Shown here: in pieces, positions 40,101 to 46,427 of the stretch
Position numbering within the stretch: position 1 is the stretch's first letter
Layout: each line of letters begins with the position of its first letter
Source of the DNA: Notamacropus eugenii
Lineage: Eukaryota; Chordata; Mammalia; Diprotodontia; Macropodidae
NCBI RefSeq assembly: GCF_028372415.1
Contig: NC_092872.1
Span: forward strand, 91,680,575 to 91,744,574
DNA: 64,000 nucleotides
Reading direction: 5' to 3'
Translations under genes and position numbers: made by a program
The notes under the pieces: model-generated
Told to the model about the DNA's origin: nothing
The model's input: only the letters and a program-made list of their open reading frames with translations
Database searches by the model: none

Positions 40101-40152
40101 CCCCGCCGTCTTGGTCGCCGCTGCCGCCACCGCGGCCTCCGCATAACGACAT
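7074..40152 (-). CDS. TXNDC11: TXNDC11, thioredoxin domain-containing protein 11, first five coding exons (3' part beyond the window)
   Basis: The spliced CDS is join of 40152-39905, 36328-36112, 34203-34106, 29188-29059 and 7167-7074, read on the minus strand. It gives 262 codons plus one base, with phases 2, 0, 2, 0, 1 that join cleanly and GT-AG at every intron. The protein has a Gly/Ser-rich N-terminus (about 1-45), a basic patch, one membrane segment (about 62-80), then a thioredoxin-like domain with the active-site motif APWCGQS (Cys135). It matches my memory of human TXNDC11 almost residue for residue from the membrane segment on. The family is a single-pass ER membrane protein reported to bind DUOX oxidases and to act with EDEM2 in ER-associated degradation. 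The first domain has CxxS rather than CxxC, as I recall for human; the CxxC domain would lie downstream, outside the window. The family is about 950 residues, so roughly a quarter is here. Introns 1-4 are about 3.6, 1.9, 4.9 and 21.9 kb. Confidence 0.96.
7265..8220 (-). mobile_element. L2 fragment, minus orientation
   Basis: It begins with the reverse complement of the L2 3' end (CATTAAGCACATACTACTAC) and continues with the reverse complement of L2 ORF2 C-terminal sequence (for example CATGGAGGAGACCCTCCATG near 8060). Frames are decayed. The poorly matching middle (7380-7680) may contain another insertion. Confidence 0.6.
8230..8420 (+). repeat. (TG)n microsatellite and SINE fragment
   Basis: (TG)11 lies at about 8234-8252. 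8300-8420 resembles a tRNA-derived SINE (GTAGGTAGAGATAG...CTGTGTGATCCTGAGCAAG). Confidence 0.65.
8903..9387 (+). mobile_element. Solo LTR, family A, copy 1
   Basis: Starts TGATGGGGTA and ends CCTCAACA, 485 bp, with TATATAA at 9154-9160 and AATAAA at 9286-9291. It is flanked by AAGAG at 8898-8902 and 9388-9392. The host sequence reads continuously across the two flanks (CTCTAAGAG-GACCAAAATGACATC), a known shape of marsupial repeat tails. No internal retroviral sequence remains. Confidence 0.9.
9780..10510 (-). repeat. MIR/Ther SINE split by LTR copy 2
   Basis: The left part has AAGAAACTGAGGCTCTGAGA, the right part has CAGAGGCAGTATTTGAATCC, both minus-orientation MIR blocks. Confidence 0.8.
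9903..10449 (-). mobile_element. Solo LTR, family A, copy 2
   Basis: Reverse orientation, from TGTTGAGGTTTAGG to GTATACATCA. It is inserted into a MIR (9780-9902 and 10450-10500), with a 4-bp duplication GTAT at 9899-9902 and 10450-10453. Removing it restores a normal MIR (AATTAGGTATCAGAGGCAGT). Confidence 0.9.
11082..11617 (-). mobile_element. Solo LTR, family A, copy 3
   Basis: Reverse orientation, from TTTTGAGGTTTAAGG (first dinucleotide mutated) to CTGTACCCCATCA. 4-bp duplication GTTT at 11078-11081 and 11618-11621, inside the L2. Confidence 0.88.
11763..12812 (-). mobile_element. Solo LTR, family B, with an L1 3' fragment inside
   Basis: Reverse orientation, from TGCTGAGGTTCAGG to GCATTCTTCATCA, with AATAAA on the minus strand near 12280. 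Flanks GGCC (11759-11762) and GGTC (12813-12816) look like a 4-bp duplication with one change. It differs in sequence from family A. Confidence 0.75.
11820..12240 (+). mobile_element. L1 3' end nested in LTR family B
   Basis: The end of ORF2 and the 3' UTR (CAACATGACTAATGTGAAAA, ATCAGATTGCATGTCATCTT) with an A-rich tail. Imperfect flanking repeats AAGGCTGTCTCAAAATAA (11801) and CAGGCTGTTTCTAAATAA (12248) suggest its target duplication. Confidence 0.8.
13640..14900. repeat. SINE-dense intron segment
   Basis: Contains a MIR head (13650-13740), an L2 head in minus orientation (14205-14365), a Mar1 in minus orientation (14381-14600, with GTTGTGTCCAACTCTTT) and a MIR in minus orientation (14660-14890, AAACTGAGGCTCAATAGGG). 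13740-14200 is unassigned. Confidence 0.7.
14898..15360 (-). mobile_element. Solo LTR, family A, copy 4
   Basis: Same block order as copies 2 and 3 (AGGTGCTGGGACCCAGAAAT, then CAGGTCCTGCCT, CTTCTTTCAGCC, GATCTAGGAGTGGCCAAGT). Both ends have decayed and I could not define a duplication. Confidence 0.75.
15361..17125. other. TXNDC11 intron 4, SINE fragments and unassigned DNA
   Basis: MIR-like blocks at 15490-15690 (plus), 15720-15850 (minus) and 16100-16210 (minus). The remaining AT-rich DNA shows nothing I recognise. Confidence 0.5.
17130..17980 (+). mobile_element. L1 ORF2 end and 3' UTR, decayed
   Basis: Order: [13 protein letters not shown], [16 protein letters not shown], [13 protein letters not shown] and the NGQWLNKT region, then L1 3' UTR with TTTACATGATTGCACATATA and a purine-rich end. 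Confidence 0.85.
17981..19229. other. TXNDC11 intron 4, unassigned
   Basis: No gene or clear repeat recognised; AT-rich. Confidence 0.5.
19230..19850 (-). mobile_element. L2 fragment, minus orientation, with GATA/GACA and TG microsatellites
   Basis: Begins with the reverse complement of the L2 3' end (AAATTACTATGTGCCAGGTA) and continues through blocks such as GGAAGGCCTCATGTACAAGG. GATA/GACA repeats lie at 19313-19333 and (TG)n at 19367-19381. Its open minus-strand frames are composition effects. Confidence 0.65.
20440..20800 (+). mobile_element. L1 3' UTR fragment
   Basis: CATAATCAATGTGAAAATGT, ATCAGATTGCATGCCATCTT and the purine-rich end match the L1 3' UTR elsewhere in the window. 19851-20439 is unassigned. 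Confidence 0.75.
20880..21090 (-). repeat. MIR/Ther SINE
   Basis: Minus orientation: ACAACAACCCTGTAAGG, AAGCTGAGACTAGGAG, GATCACACAGCTG. 21190-21340 ends like an L2 tail (AGTGCTTAATAAATATTTG). Confidence 0.75.
22140..22365 (-). repeat. MIR/Ther SINE
   Basis: Minus orientation: CACAATCCTATCAGGTAGG, GGTCCCACAGCGAATAA. 21345-22139 is AT-rich and unassigned. Confidence 0.7.
22495..23651 (-). mobile_element. L1 5' portion only (5' UTR and part of ORF1), with target duplication
   Basis: On the minus strand it begins GGGGGCAGAGCCAAGATGG, an L1 5' end with a YY1-type CAAGATGG box. A GC-rich 5' UTR of about 670 bp follows, then ORF1 from ATG 22979 ([15 protein letters not shown]...). Over 150 codons of ORF1 are open, mainly coiled coil ([20 protein letters not shown] repeats). 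The element stops abruptly at 22495 with no ORF2, 3' UTR or poly(A). AAGAATATATG flanks it at 22484-22494 and 23652-23662. Confidence 0.85.
24345..24845 (+). mobile_element. L1 3' end
   Basis: End of ORF2 (ENPGKNCMS-like), 3' UTR (TTTGCATGACTGCACATTTA) and an A-rich tail (AAATAAAATAAAAATTTTTT). 23663-24344 is unassigned intron. Confidence 0.8.
25080..25265 (+). mobile_element. L1 3' end, short
   Basis: ATGACTGTACATGTATAATC, purine-rich block and A-tail at 25250. 25266-25940 is unassigned AT-rich intron. Confidence 0.75.
25945..27140. repeat. Three Ther2/MIR3-like SINEs
   Basis: 25945-26150 (minus; TAGACCTGCAAGGG...CATCTAGTC), 26320-26500 (plus; CTCATCTATAAAATGAGAC) and 26950-27140 (minus; GGAGGAAACTGAGGCATAAA). 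26500-26950 is unassigned. Confidence 0.7.
27240..28490 (+). mobile_element. L2 element
   Basis: L2 ORF2 C-terminal block order (CTTTCTACAGCATTTGACAC ... CAGGTCTGACCATATCACTC ... CATACATAGTAGAGTCC...GGTACTTAATGAATTGCT). Decayed frames. Confidence 0.85.
28491..29058. other. TXNDC11 intron 4 next to exon 4, unassigned
   Basis: Nothing recognised beyond a short G-run at 28567-28574. Confidence 0.5.
29059..29188 (-). CDS. TXNDC11: TXNDC11 coding exon 4
   Basis: Acceptor TAG|T, then TTTGGACCAATT (FGPI). The exon encodes [15 protein letters not shown] through LSNYE (residues 188-231), the end of the first thioredoxin-like unit, and ends at GAG|GTATCT in phase 0. Confidence 0.95.
29189..30980. other. 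TXNDC11 intron 3, one SINE and unassigned DNA
   Basis: A minus-orientation MIR lies at 29640-29880 (CTCATTTGATCCTCACCAC). The rest is AT-rich with no gene seen. Confidence 0.55.
30985..32090. repeat. SINE cluster with Mar1 and a (GT)n array
   Basis: MIR fragment (30990-31060), GT-rich array (31130-31180), Mar1 in plus orientation (31371-31560, GAGCTGAAGAAGGAAATGGC) and MIR pieces (31860-32090). Confidence 0.75.
32265..33125 (+). mobile_element. L2 element
   Basis: L2 blocks from CCCATGGGTTCAAGTATAAT to the 3' end CACAATGCCTGGCACATAGC and TTAATAAAGGCTTGCTGAC. A short local duplication of ACATCTTGTAAGACATCTAAA type is seen near 32471-32512. Confidence 0.85.
33126..34105. other. TXNDC11 intron 3 next to exon 3, unassigned
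   Basis: AT-rich; an 88-codon open frame at 33590-33856 on the minus strand matches nothing I know. Confidence 0.5.
34106..34203 (-). CDS. TXNDC11: TXNDC11 coding exon 3
   Basis: This 98-bp exon starts CAG|GTG and ends before GTAAGA. It encodes [12 protein letters not shown] through VIYLYHR (residues 156-187), including the [13 protein letters not shown] stretch. It is in phase with exons 2 and 4 and matches the family closely. It was found by translating the stretch between exons 2 and 4. Confidence 0.94.
34690..35525. mobile_element. Two L2 pieces in opposite orientation, with a hAT-like insertion
   Basis: 34690-34920 is the reverse complement of an L2 3' end (CATTAAGCATTTACTATATG). 34985-35525 is L2 in plus orientation ending CCCAGCACTTAGCACAGTTC. 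Between, 35130-35232 (GTGTGGCCTCGAGGCAGCAG) resembles a hAT-type MITE end. The 199-codon frame at 34924 crosses these pieces and is not a gene. Confidence 0.65.
35526..38400. other. TXNDC11 introns 1-2 around exon 2, mostly unassigned
   Basis: Apart from exon 2 and an L2 tail at 37225-37312 (CATATTTAATAAATATTTGC), nothing recognised. Confidence 0.5.
36112..36328 (-). CDS. TXNDC11: TXNDC11 coding exon 2 (first thioredoxin fold, CGQS site)
   Basis: The acceptor is a T-run followed by AG; the first base completes AGT (Ser83). The exon encodes [14 protein letters not shown] through LADQ (residues 83-155), including [10 protein letters not shown]. The donor is CAG|GTAATT and the phase at the end is 0. 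Confidence 0.95.
38410..38900. repeat. Ther2/MIR3 SINE followed by an L2 3' piece
   Basis: 38410-38580 has ACCTAGAAGGGACTTCAG in minus orientation. 38655-38900 is L2 plus orientation (GGCTTCCTTCAAGGCTCTGC...GTGCCTGGCTCATAACG). Confidence 0.65.
39240..39640. repeat. Purine-rich degenerate tandem repeat at the start of TXNDC11 intron 1
   Basis: About 400 bp of nearly pure A/G on the plus strand, made of imperfect units like GACAGAGGGGGCAACAGA and GGGAGACAACAGGGAA. The transcribed RNA (minus strand) would be pyrimidine-rich. Several long open frames on the minus strand are due to this composition (few stop codons in C/T-rich sequence), not coding. Confidence 0.75.
39905..40152 (-). CDS. TXNDC11: TXNDC11 coding exon 1
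   Basis: It starts at ATG 40152 ([10 protein letters not shown], compared with MSECGGRGGG recalled for human) and ends before the donor GTGAGG, splitting a serine codon. It encodes the Gly/Ser-rich tail, the [19 protein letters not shown] stretch and the hydrophobic segment [12 protein letters not shown]. The open frame runs upstream of the ATG without a stop but has no further in-frame ATG, only a GTG at 40197, so 40152 is the start by homology. Confidence 0.95.
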
Positions 40153-40157
40153 TACAT
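40152..40157 (-). promoter_or_regulatory. Minimal AUG-UAA start-stop overlapping the TXNDC11 start codon
   Basis: The minus strand reads ATGTAATG. An upstream ATG (40157-40155) is followed at once by TAA (40154-40152), whose last A is the first base of the main ATG (40152-40150). If the transcript starts upstream, scanning ribosomes meet a one-codon uORF first. Confidence 0.6.
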
Positions 40158-40277
40158 TCTCCCAGCCGCCGGCTTTATACAGCTCAGGCGCTGCCACCTG
40201 GGGCCGGGCAGGGAGGGCCGAGCCCGGCCTTCCGCTCCCCTAGCGCGCAGCGGCTAGCGCTCGCTAACCCGGGGCCG

Positions 40278-40285
40278 CCACGTCA
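40278..40285 (-). promoter_or_regulatory. UPRE-like element TGACGTGG
   Basis: On the minus strand the bases read GCTGACGTGGC, a full match to the ATF6/XBP1 unfolded-protein-response element core TGACGTGG, about 126 bp upstream of the TXNDC11 start codon. No CCAAT-N9-CCACG (ERSE) arrangement is visible around it. Its use by an ER quality-control gene is plausible but inferred. Confidence 0.45.
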
Positions 40286-40664
40286 GCCCCGCCATCACGC
40301 CCGCACCGGGCCCCGCCCCCACCGAGCCCGAGCCTGGCCCCGCCCTAACGGAAACCTAGGCCGCGGCCCCGCCCCCACCCCCGAACCTGAAACTAAGCCT
40401 GCTCTCACTGAGCCTGCGCCCCTGGTCCGGCCCCGCCCCCACAGACTCTATACCCAGGCCTTGCTACTAAACTTGTAACCCGACCGCGCTCCCACGGAGC
40501 CTGCGCCTCGAGCCCGGCCCCACCCCTTCAGAACTTAGGCCTGGCCCTGCCCCCACAGAGTCTAAGCCGGGGCCTCGCCGCCGCTAGTCTCGAAGCCAGG
40601 CCCGGCTCCCACTGAACCTGCGCCCCGGGCCAGCCCCGCCCCAACAGCGTCTACGTCCAGCCGA

Positions 40665-40838
40665 CCCCAGCCCCGCCCCCAGCGGGCGCCCCAGCCCCGC
40701 CCCCAGCGGGCGCCCCAGCCCCGCCCCCAGCCGGCGCCCCAGCCCCGTCCCCAGCCGTCCGGCGCCCCAGCCCCGCCCCCAGCGGGCGCCCCAGCCCCGC
40801 CCCCAGCGGGCGCCCCAGCCCCGCCCCCAGCGGGCGCC
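40665..40838. repeat. GC-box minisatellite, 24-bp unit, about 7 copies
   Basis: Units begin at 40665, 40689, 40713, 40737, 40765, 40789 and 40813. The unit is near CCCCAGCCCCGCCCCCAGCG plus GGCG. The fourth unit carries a 4-bp insertion and base changes. Each unit holds a CCCCGCCC or similar Sp/KLF-type box. The array lies 510-690 bp upstream of the TXNDC11 ATG. Confidence 0.9.
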
Positions 40839-40900
40839 TGGGCGGGGCGGCGTTGGGGCCGGAGCGGCACTGCCCAGGCTTACTAGAGGAGTGGAGTTTT

Positions 40901-42005
40901 TTTTTTCCTTTTTTTTTTTTCCTTTTTTTTTTTATTTTTATTTTTTAATGTTTAACAATCACTGCCATACAATTGAGATTTTATCCCCCCCATCTACCCC
41001 CCCACTATCCCCCTCCCTCCCCACGACTGCATACAATTCTGTATAGATTCTACATATACTTTCCTATTGAGTATATTTTCACTATAGTCATGCTATGTAG
41101 TCAGACTAAGATAAATGAAAGAATCCGTATAACAAATCAGAACATGATACACAAACAGATACACATGCACAAACATGATCTGCTACATTATGTGAGTGAC
41201 TTCCATATTTCTCTCTCTGAGTGTGGCAGGCATTTTGCCTTGAGGTCCACCTTTGGGATTTTTTTTTTTTATAAGAAGTTCTTGTGTTGTTACAAAGTTC
41301 CAAGTCTACCAGAAAAAACTCTCGCACACTGTGGTCGTTGCTGTGCACAAAGTTCTCCTGGTTCTGCTCCTTTCACTCAGCATCAGGTCATATAAGTCCT
41401 TCCAGGCCTCTCTGAAGTCTTCTTGTTCATCATTTCTTATGGCACAATAGTACTCCATTACATTCATATACCATAATTTATTCAGCCATTCCCCAATTGA
41501 TGGACATCCCCTTGACTTCCAGTTTTTGGCAACTACATAGAGTGCTGCTATAAATATTTTTGTACATGTGGGACCCTTTCCCATTTTTATGATCTCTTGG
41601 GGATATAGTCCTAGTAGCGATATTGCTGGGTCAAAGGATATGCACATTTTTGTAGCCCTTTGGGCATAGTTCCAAATTGCTCTCCAGAATGGTTGGATGC
41701 GCTCGCAGCTCCACCAACAATGAATTAGTGTTCCAACTCTCCCACATCCTCTCCAGCATTTATCATTTTCTTGTTCTGTCATGTTTGCCAATCTTATAGG
41801 TGTGATGTGGTACCTCAGAGTTGTTTTGATTTGCATCTCTCTAATCAATAGTGATTTAGAGCATTTTTTCATATGATTATAGATAGCTTTAATTTCTTCC
41901 TCTGAAAATTGCCTGTTCATATCCTTTGACCATTTATCAATTGGGGAATGACTTGTATGATTATACATTTGGGTCAGTTCTCTATATATTCTAGAAATGA
42001 GGCCT
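40901..42005 (-). mobile_element. 5'-truncated young L1 inserted in the TXNDC11 upstream CpG region
   Basis: The 3' end of an L1 in minus orientation: an A-rich tail (T-runs at 40901-40940 on the plus strand), 3' UTR, and an unbroken ORF2 C-terminal frame of over 200 codons (GLISRIYREL to the LCTATTTVCESFFW end). Target duplications AGGAGTGGAGTTTT lie at 40887-40900 and 42006-42019. The empty site reads TT/AAAACTCC on the minus strand, a perfect L1 endonuclease site. The intact duplication and open frame argue for a recent event. It is in the same orientation as TXNDC11. Confidence 0.95.
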
Positions 42006-42019
42006 AGGAGTGGAGTTTT

Positions 42020-42420
42020 AAGGGTGTGAGGGACTTCCCGCACGCTGCAGGCGTCCGTTTAGTAGTGAGGACGTGGAGGGCCACGGAGGGTGGCCCCTTG
42101 GCCGGAGCCCCGGGAGAGGGAAGGCAGCCTGCGAAAAGCCGGGCCGGGGTCGTGTGGCCTGGCAGGGAGCGAGGGTCCCCAGCTCGGCCCGGTGGTCCTT
42201 GGGCTGCTTCTGAGGACGGGGATGTCCGGGCCCTCCCTCGTAAGGCTTCCTTGTCCGGGTTTGTGCCCGGATCCTCCGCCCTTCCCCCAGTTTGTTTCCG
42301 TTCCTCTCGTAGCCGGGGTGCCCCCAGGACAGAAGAGGCTCGTTGGCCTTCAGGGACTTGGGGAGAGGGAAAGGTATAACCGGAGCTAAAGCTGGAGAAC
42401 GGCGCGGAGTCTTTATGGTC
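42020..42420. promoter_or_regulatory. Distal half of the TXNDC11 CpG-rich region, separated by an L1 insertion
   Basis: GC-rich, CpG-containing DNA begins directly after the right copy of the L1 target duplication and fades by about 42.45 kb. Before the insertion it would have been contiguous with 40886. Open frames of about 100-117 codons on the plus strand look like by-products of high GC. A divergent noncoding transcript is possible but not shown. Confidence 0.6.
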
Positions 42421-43510
42421 AGGAACAGAAGGGACTTGGGAAGTCCTGGTTTTGCGGATGAAAAAGCGGGACCCCTTCAGTGAGTTGCCCTAAATCCACC
42501 TCGACAGGGTGTTCCCCCCAAAAGTGCTTGAAAATGAACTAAAACTTTTGAGACACCCTCTTTCTAAGATTTTCACAGAAGCCCTGAACACCCAACGCTA
42601 GAGAATACAAGCAAAAAAAATTAAGTTTTTAACCCTGTGAGACGAAGCCTGTGGTTTCTCTGATTCATGAAGTCTCGCTCCTAATGCAGATCGGCATTAC
42701 ATTTTACAATTACGACTGGAGACCTCTACAACGTAAGAGGACAAAAAGATAGTTTTGTGGAGTGCCGAGTCGAAGGCTATAGGGGAGTATTTTTGTATTA
42801 AAGAGTAAAGGGAAATATTTTTGAGACTAAGGTATTTAAAAAGTTTTTTTTAAAGCCTGGATATTAAACTGATCGACAAACTTAAGCTTCCCCCAAGTCC
42901 TATTAATGAAATGTAGGCACACCATACGGCAGGATTATTATACGACCAGTGTCGGGTTTTATTTTTACACGACCTCCCGGGGATGTTTTCTGCTGACCGA
43001 CAAATTCGCATAGATCCTTAAATCTCTGCCTGGAGATTGGCTGGGAAGTAAGACAAGCTGAACTCAGATGGAAGCAGGGAAGTACAAATAGCGAATAGCG
43101 ATGCGCGGAGCCAAAAGGGATTTCACCATAGCTGACCCAGATAATTTGTGAACCAATTTAACACTTGGCACATTTTCCCGTTGCCTGCGTAAATGAGGTG
43201 CATGGAAATGCAAATATATTTAGGCTTAGGAGAACATAGTTTTAGAAGTACTATTAGATGGCAGGTTATGCTTCATAAAGTCTTGGCTATAGGAACACTT
43301 AGGGGAAGTGGATATTATGAAAGGAGGAAAAATAATAGATCCACATTGGTTGCCTGCCTTCTCAGTGCCCCCAAACGACCATATGGGACTAGGTAGCACA
43401 GCAGTTGCTTTTTCTACATTGGTTGGGGAGGGAAGGCGGTGGGTTCCACCTTGGAAGTTTCCTACACCAAGGGTCCAAATAAAAAAAAAAGTGTTAAAGA
43501 TTCATCACTG
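42421..43510. other. Unique-looking intergenic DNA upstream of TXNDC11
   Basis: No repeat or gene recognised. It has more CpG than the surrounding DNA (for example around 43080-43130) and a CCAAT box in reverse (43035), so it may carry regulatory sites. Confidence 0.4.
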
Positions 43511-43514
43511 AAAA

Positions 43515-44395
43515 ATCATGAAATGTCAGAGTTGAAAGGAACTTAGAGATCATTTGCAGTTGGATTCTGGCACAACTCTACCACTCCCCCCATTTTACAG
43601 ATGAGGATATGGAGGCCATTCTGTCAAATAGCTAGTAATCTTGGCAGAACTCAGCCATGAATCCATGCCCTACCCTCCTAAAACAATGCTCTCTCCATAA
43701 TTCCATGCATTTTCTATTAAAGATTGTTAAATGAAAAACAAAAAAAGATGGTCAGAGAAATCCATGTGATCAAATGAGAAATACACATAGATTTTGAAAA
43801 ACTGAAGATTATATTGTTCAGAAATGTAAAGTATAATCACTAAATTAAGGGGACAGAGATCGTAGCGACTGAACAAAGTACAACAGGATACCCCTAATTT
43901 CATGATTCAATTTCCCTTTGAAAATAAGTGAAAAATCAAACAGCATGATAAATATGTGCTTCCAAGGAAATAAAAGCATTTCATGTCTATAAACCATTTT
44001 TAAATTACAAAATGTTTTTATACACATTATCTCATCTTATCCTCAATTATTCTATGAAGTAGTGAGGGCAAGTATTTACTTCCATTTTGCAAATAAACAA
44101 AGGCATAGTGATTTATTCTTGGGTCCAGAGCAAGTCAATATGAGCGGGGTGGAGGGTAGGGAGTGGTTGGGAGGACTACAAATGCAGAACTTTTTACAAT
44201 ACCCTAAGAAAGATGACAAAAAGTCTTAAGATTCACATTTAGTTGCTGTTATCTGCTGGTTTCAAAAAATACTATCTCATGTGTATAGACATACTTTTTA
44301 AAGCATTTCCTAACCTTCATATCATCTGACCCTTACAACTTTATTGTGAGGTAGTATGGCAAGTATTATTCTCATATAATCCTAGAAACTTAAAT
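43515..44395. repeat. SINE fragments
   Basis: Ther2/MIR3-like (43515-43720, AGTTGAAAGGAACTTAGAGA), MIR minus pieces (43990-44115 and 44285-44395). Confidence 0.65.
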
Positions 44396-45265
44396 GTCTA
44401 AAGCTGAACTTAAGCGATGTCTAAAACTGAACTCAACAAACCTCCCTATTTCTGTAGAAGGCACCACTATTTTTCCAGTATCTCTGATTCATAATCGTAG
44501 CATTATCCTGCTCTCTTCACTCTCTCTGACCGCACAAATCCAGCCAGTTTGCCAAATCTTGTCATTTCTGCCTTCACATCTCCCACATTATCAAATCAGA
44601 TGCCTTTTCTCCCCTCCCATTGGTTCCAGCCCTCATCACTTGTCCTAGAGGTCATTGCCATAGCTTTTTAACTGGTCTCCCTACTTTCAATATCACCACT
44701 CCTACGCTATGCTGCCAAAGTAATTTCTATTAAGTACAGGTTCGAACATATAACTCCCCTATTCAGTCAAATCCAATGGTTTTCTAATGCCTCGAGGATA
44801 AAATAGAAGCTGTTTAGCTTTTAAAGTCCTACATATCTTGGCTCTAACCCATCCTTCCTAGCCTCACTGGTAATTATTTTCCCCCCTAAAATTGGTGAAC
44901 TAGCCGAATTTATCTCCTCATTCCTCACCTTGACTGACACTAACGCTTGCCTGGTGCCTTAGTTCAGGCCATTCCTCTACCTGGAATACACTCCCTTTTC
45001 ATATATAATTAAATCTGTCTTTTCTTTTGAGATGCAGGTCAGAAACCACCTTTGAATGAAGCATTTCCTAATCTCAACTGCTAGTGCCTCTATGCTAAAA
45101 TTGCTTATATTTAATTATTTGGTGTGTATGTATATACTAACTTTATTTTTGTTGTAAATGTGTATCTTATAAGTACCATTAGAATGTGGGAGTAGGGATT
45201 ATTTCATTATTTGTACCTAAATCCCAAACACATAAACCTAGTGCCTGGAAAATGAGTACTTAATT
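44396..45265 (+). mobile_element. L2 element
   Basis: L2 block order to the 3' end (AAACCTAGTGCCTGGAAAAT). Decayed. 45266-45560 is unassigned. Confidence 0.8.
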
Positions 45266-45569
45266 CTTGAATAACAAATTTTATTGAAAGAACCATTATG
45301 CCTTCGAACCATCATTAGCATTCAAATAAAATAAGATTAAGTAAAGACAAAGCTGCCTTAAACAGAGTTACAAGGGGGCACCATATATCCTGCTAGGTAT
45401 ATGTGAAAAGTGGAGTGGGGCCAGTCCTACTTTGGTGACTGATAATATCAGGGGAGATTGGGAACTATACAGGAGACCCCCCTCCAAACAAACTTGCTAT
45501 CCAATCTCTGTCTCAGGGATCTACATCTGCTCAATGGCAATCTTTTCATTTTTCCCTAATTGCTACTTA

Positions 45570-45804
45570 GGAGCAGCTTGACACTCACTAGCTATGTGAC
45601 CTTGGGCAAGTCACTTAACCCCAATTGCCTCATCCTGGGTCATCTCCAGTCATCCTGATAAATATCTGGTCACTGGATTCAGATGGCTCTGGAGGAGAAG
45701 TGAGGCTGGTGACCTGCACAGCCCTCCCTCACTCAAAACAAAGTCAAGTGCAAGTCATGTCATCATTTCTCTGATGGCATGGTCTCCTTCGGGAATGAAG
45801 GATG

Positions 45805-45836
<32 letters not shown>
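45570..45836 (+). repeat. Marsupial tRNA-type SINE with (CA)n tail
   Basis: GCTATGTGACCTTGGGCAAG, then CACTGGATTCAGATGGCTC and TCTGATGGCATGGTCTCC, ending in a perfect (CA)n run of about 15 units at 45806-45834. Confidence 0.8.
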
Positions 45837-45838
<2 letters not shown>

Positions 45839-46427
45839 ATAGCACTTTGAAAAAAAAAGCAATAATTCACAGAGCTGTCTCTCTCCACTGTTTGCCTTAC
45901 TGAGGCCTATGTCAAAGCTACCATGTAAGCTATCTATTGCTTGTGCCCTCTAATAGTACTACTTATGAGTTTTAGTATTTTGATTTTTAAAAACTTTTTT
46001 CCCCTTAACCCTACTTTCCCTACCAAAGTCACTTCAATGCAACAGAAACTTCTCTTCATGGAGGTGTAATTGTGGCTTGGAATACACTAATGCTAACTAT
46101 GCAATAAACAAAAGGCCCCATCTTATTTCATAATATTCTTCAGTGATGCTTTATGACTTCTACAGTGATAGGGACTACTATCATCCACAAAGTTTAAGGT
46201 TAAGGGTCACTCAAAGGACAACGGAGAGGCACCAGTAGGCATGAATAAACTATAACATATTACAAACAATGAATTACACGTAGGGGAAGCAGTGTAAAAT
46301 ATGTAAGATACATAATCAGGAAAGAAGTTAGAAAGCAAGATTTAGGAACATGAGTTCATGAGTTGGTTGCAATCTGTCTTGGAGGAAGGAGTACTCCACA
46401 TGAATGAGATCACCAATATGTTGAAAG

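Larger units (their letters stand above)
40153..40886 (-). promoter_or_regulatory. TXNDC11: TXNDC11 5' flank and CpG-island promoter
   Basis: This is a very GC- and CpG-rich stretch immediately upstream of the TXNDC11 ATG, with many GC boxes (CCCCGCCC) and no well-placed TATA box. It continues into exon 1 and the start of intron 1. The transcription start was not located; it should lie within a few hundred bases upstream of 40152. The CpG-rich DNA resumes at 42020 beyond an inserted L1. Confidence 0.8.

Noticed and set aside
39476..40144. 222-codon Arg-rich frame overlapping TXNDC11 exon 1
   Set aside because: It is an out-of-frame shadow of exon 1 and the GC-rich region; the real frame matches TXNDC11 and splices correctly.
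40173..40178. TATAAA on the minus strand close to the TXNDC11 ATG
   Set aside because: It lies only about 21 bp upstream of the ATG, so a start directed by it would fall inside the coding region. The promoter looks like a CpG-island type.
40562..40870. 102-codon Gly-rich minus-strand frame
   Set aside because: A translation of the GC-box minisatellite.
41306..42043. 245-codon minus-strand frame as a host gene
   Set aside because: It is the C-terminal end of L1 ORF2; its first residues come from the flanking target site.
42026..42379. 117- and 99-codon plus-strand frames upstream of TXNDC11
   Set aside because: GC-rich DNA with few stops; two overlapping frames are open together, with no motif and no clear splice or poly(A) signals.
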